Positions 33,326 through 33,510 of a stretch of 33,510 nt of DNA are shown here, in pieces. How positions within the stretch are numbered: the stretch's first letter is position 1; each line of letters opens with the position of its first letter. A program made the position numbers and the translations under genes. The notes below the pieces were generated by a model, which worked only from the letters and a program-made list of their open reading frames with translations, was not told the origin of the DNA and did not search any database. The stretch is from an uncultured Parabacteroides sp. (lineage in GTDB: Bacteria > Bacteroidota > Bacteroidia > Bacteroidales > Tannerellaceae), in NCBI GenBank assembly GCA_944325335.1, contig CALUZR010000041.1, forward strand, positions 1 to 33,510. Reading direction: 5' to 3'.

Positions 33326-33510
33326 ATGGCAAATGTGATTACGATTAAAAAGGGTTTAGACATTAATCTGAAGGGGAAAGCTCCCGAAGTGATGCTAAAT
33401 GGCGGAAAGAGCGCGACATACGCGATTGTTCCGGACTATTTTACGGGCATTACTCCGAAGGTAGTGGTTCGCCCGGGGGATAAGGTCAAAGCCGGTTCTG
33501 CATTGATGAC
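33326..33510 (+). CDS. nqrA: Na+-translocating NADH:quinone reductase subunit A (partial)
   Basis: The 5' end of nqrA, cut by the window edge after 61 codons. 'MANVITIKKGLDINLKGKA' and 'TYAIVPDYFTGITPKVVVRPGDKVKAGS' match the start of NqrA, the membrane-associated subunit of the sodium-pumping NADH dehydrogenase. The start at 33326 agrees with the family N-terminus. The rest of the nqr operon would lie downstream. Confidence 0.92.
   Translation, partial: MANVITIKKGLDINLKGKAPEVMLNGGKSATYAIVPDYFTGITPKVVVRPGDKVKAGSALM

Overview
The window is a piece of a Bacteroidales chromosome, most likely a gut Tannerellaceae/Parabacteroides-like organism. This is inferred from the promoter style (many TAnnTTTG -7 boxes, often with a TTG/TTTG about 18-20 bp upstream), the abundance of lipoprotein glycosidases, Bacteroidetes-only families (DUF6261-like, DUF4296-like), the hisGDCB order and an Nqr operon start. 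No rRNA, tRNA, CRISPR array, transposase or phage gene was seen.

Layout. 84-3649 (minus): a MATE transporter followed by a GH20 hexosaminidase. 3848-4957 (minus): a DUF6261-like protein, preceded by an array of about nine 42-43 bp repeats (about 5066-5430). 5537-7507 (minus): a secreted GLUG/InlB-repeat surface protein with a long, highly structured upstream RNA (7588-7857) that ends in a terminator. 7998-8498 (minus): a SPOR lipoprotein, divergent from an S9 dipeptidyl-peptidase-like lipoprotein (8608-10716), which converges on a GH33 sialidase (10885-12516). 12700-14467 (minus): a dksA-like gene, lspA and a DUF4296-like lipoprotein in one operon. 14865-17111: a GH92 alpha-mannosidase. 17203-17703: a DUF4160/DUF2442 gene pair. 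17790-18675 (minus): queD and queE. 18781-21255: a GH51 arabinofuranosidase. 21935-26642: a second GH20, a FabK/nitronate-monooxygenase flavoprotein and an M20 dipeptidase. 26784-27150: two tiny membrane proteins. 27233-32049: the his operon (leader peptide, hisG, hisD, hisC, hisB). 32074-33125: a DedA protein and a small lipoprotein. 33326 to the end: the start of nqrA.

How the parts work together. The sialidase, two hexosaminidases and GH92 mannosidase would remove Neu5Ac, GlcNAc/GalNAc and mannose in turn from host N-glycans or mucin. The S9 and M20 peptidases could process the freed peptides. These genes are single units rather than one PUL: no SusC/SusD pair is present. The histidine operon appears to be controlled by classical translation-coupled attenuation through a 15-residue leader peptide with six His codons, which lies between its promoter and hisG.

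The most unusual features are non-coding. One array of eight 42-bp units, without indels, exactly fills the gap between the hisD stop and the hisC start. A second array of unrelated sequence but nearly the same period lies upstream of the DUF6261-like gene and is bounded by 34-bp inverted repeats. The RNA upstream of the GLUG protein can form mutually exclusive hairpins ahead of a U-tract. A repeat family built on AATGAAGAAT sits directly on the stop codons of several genes.
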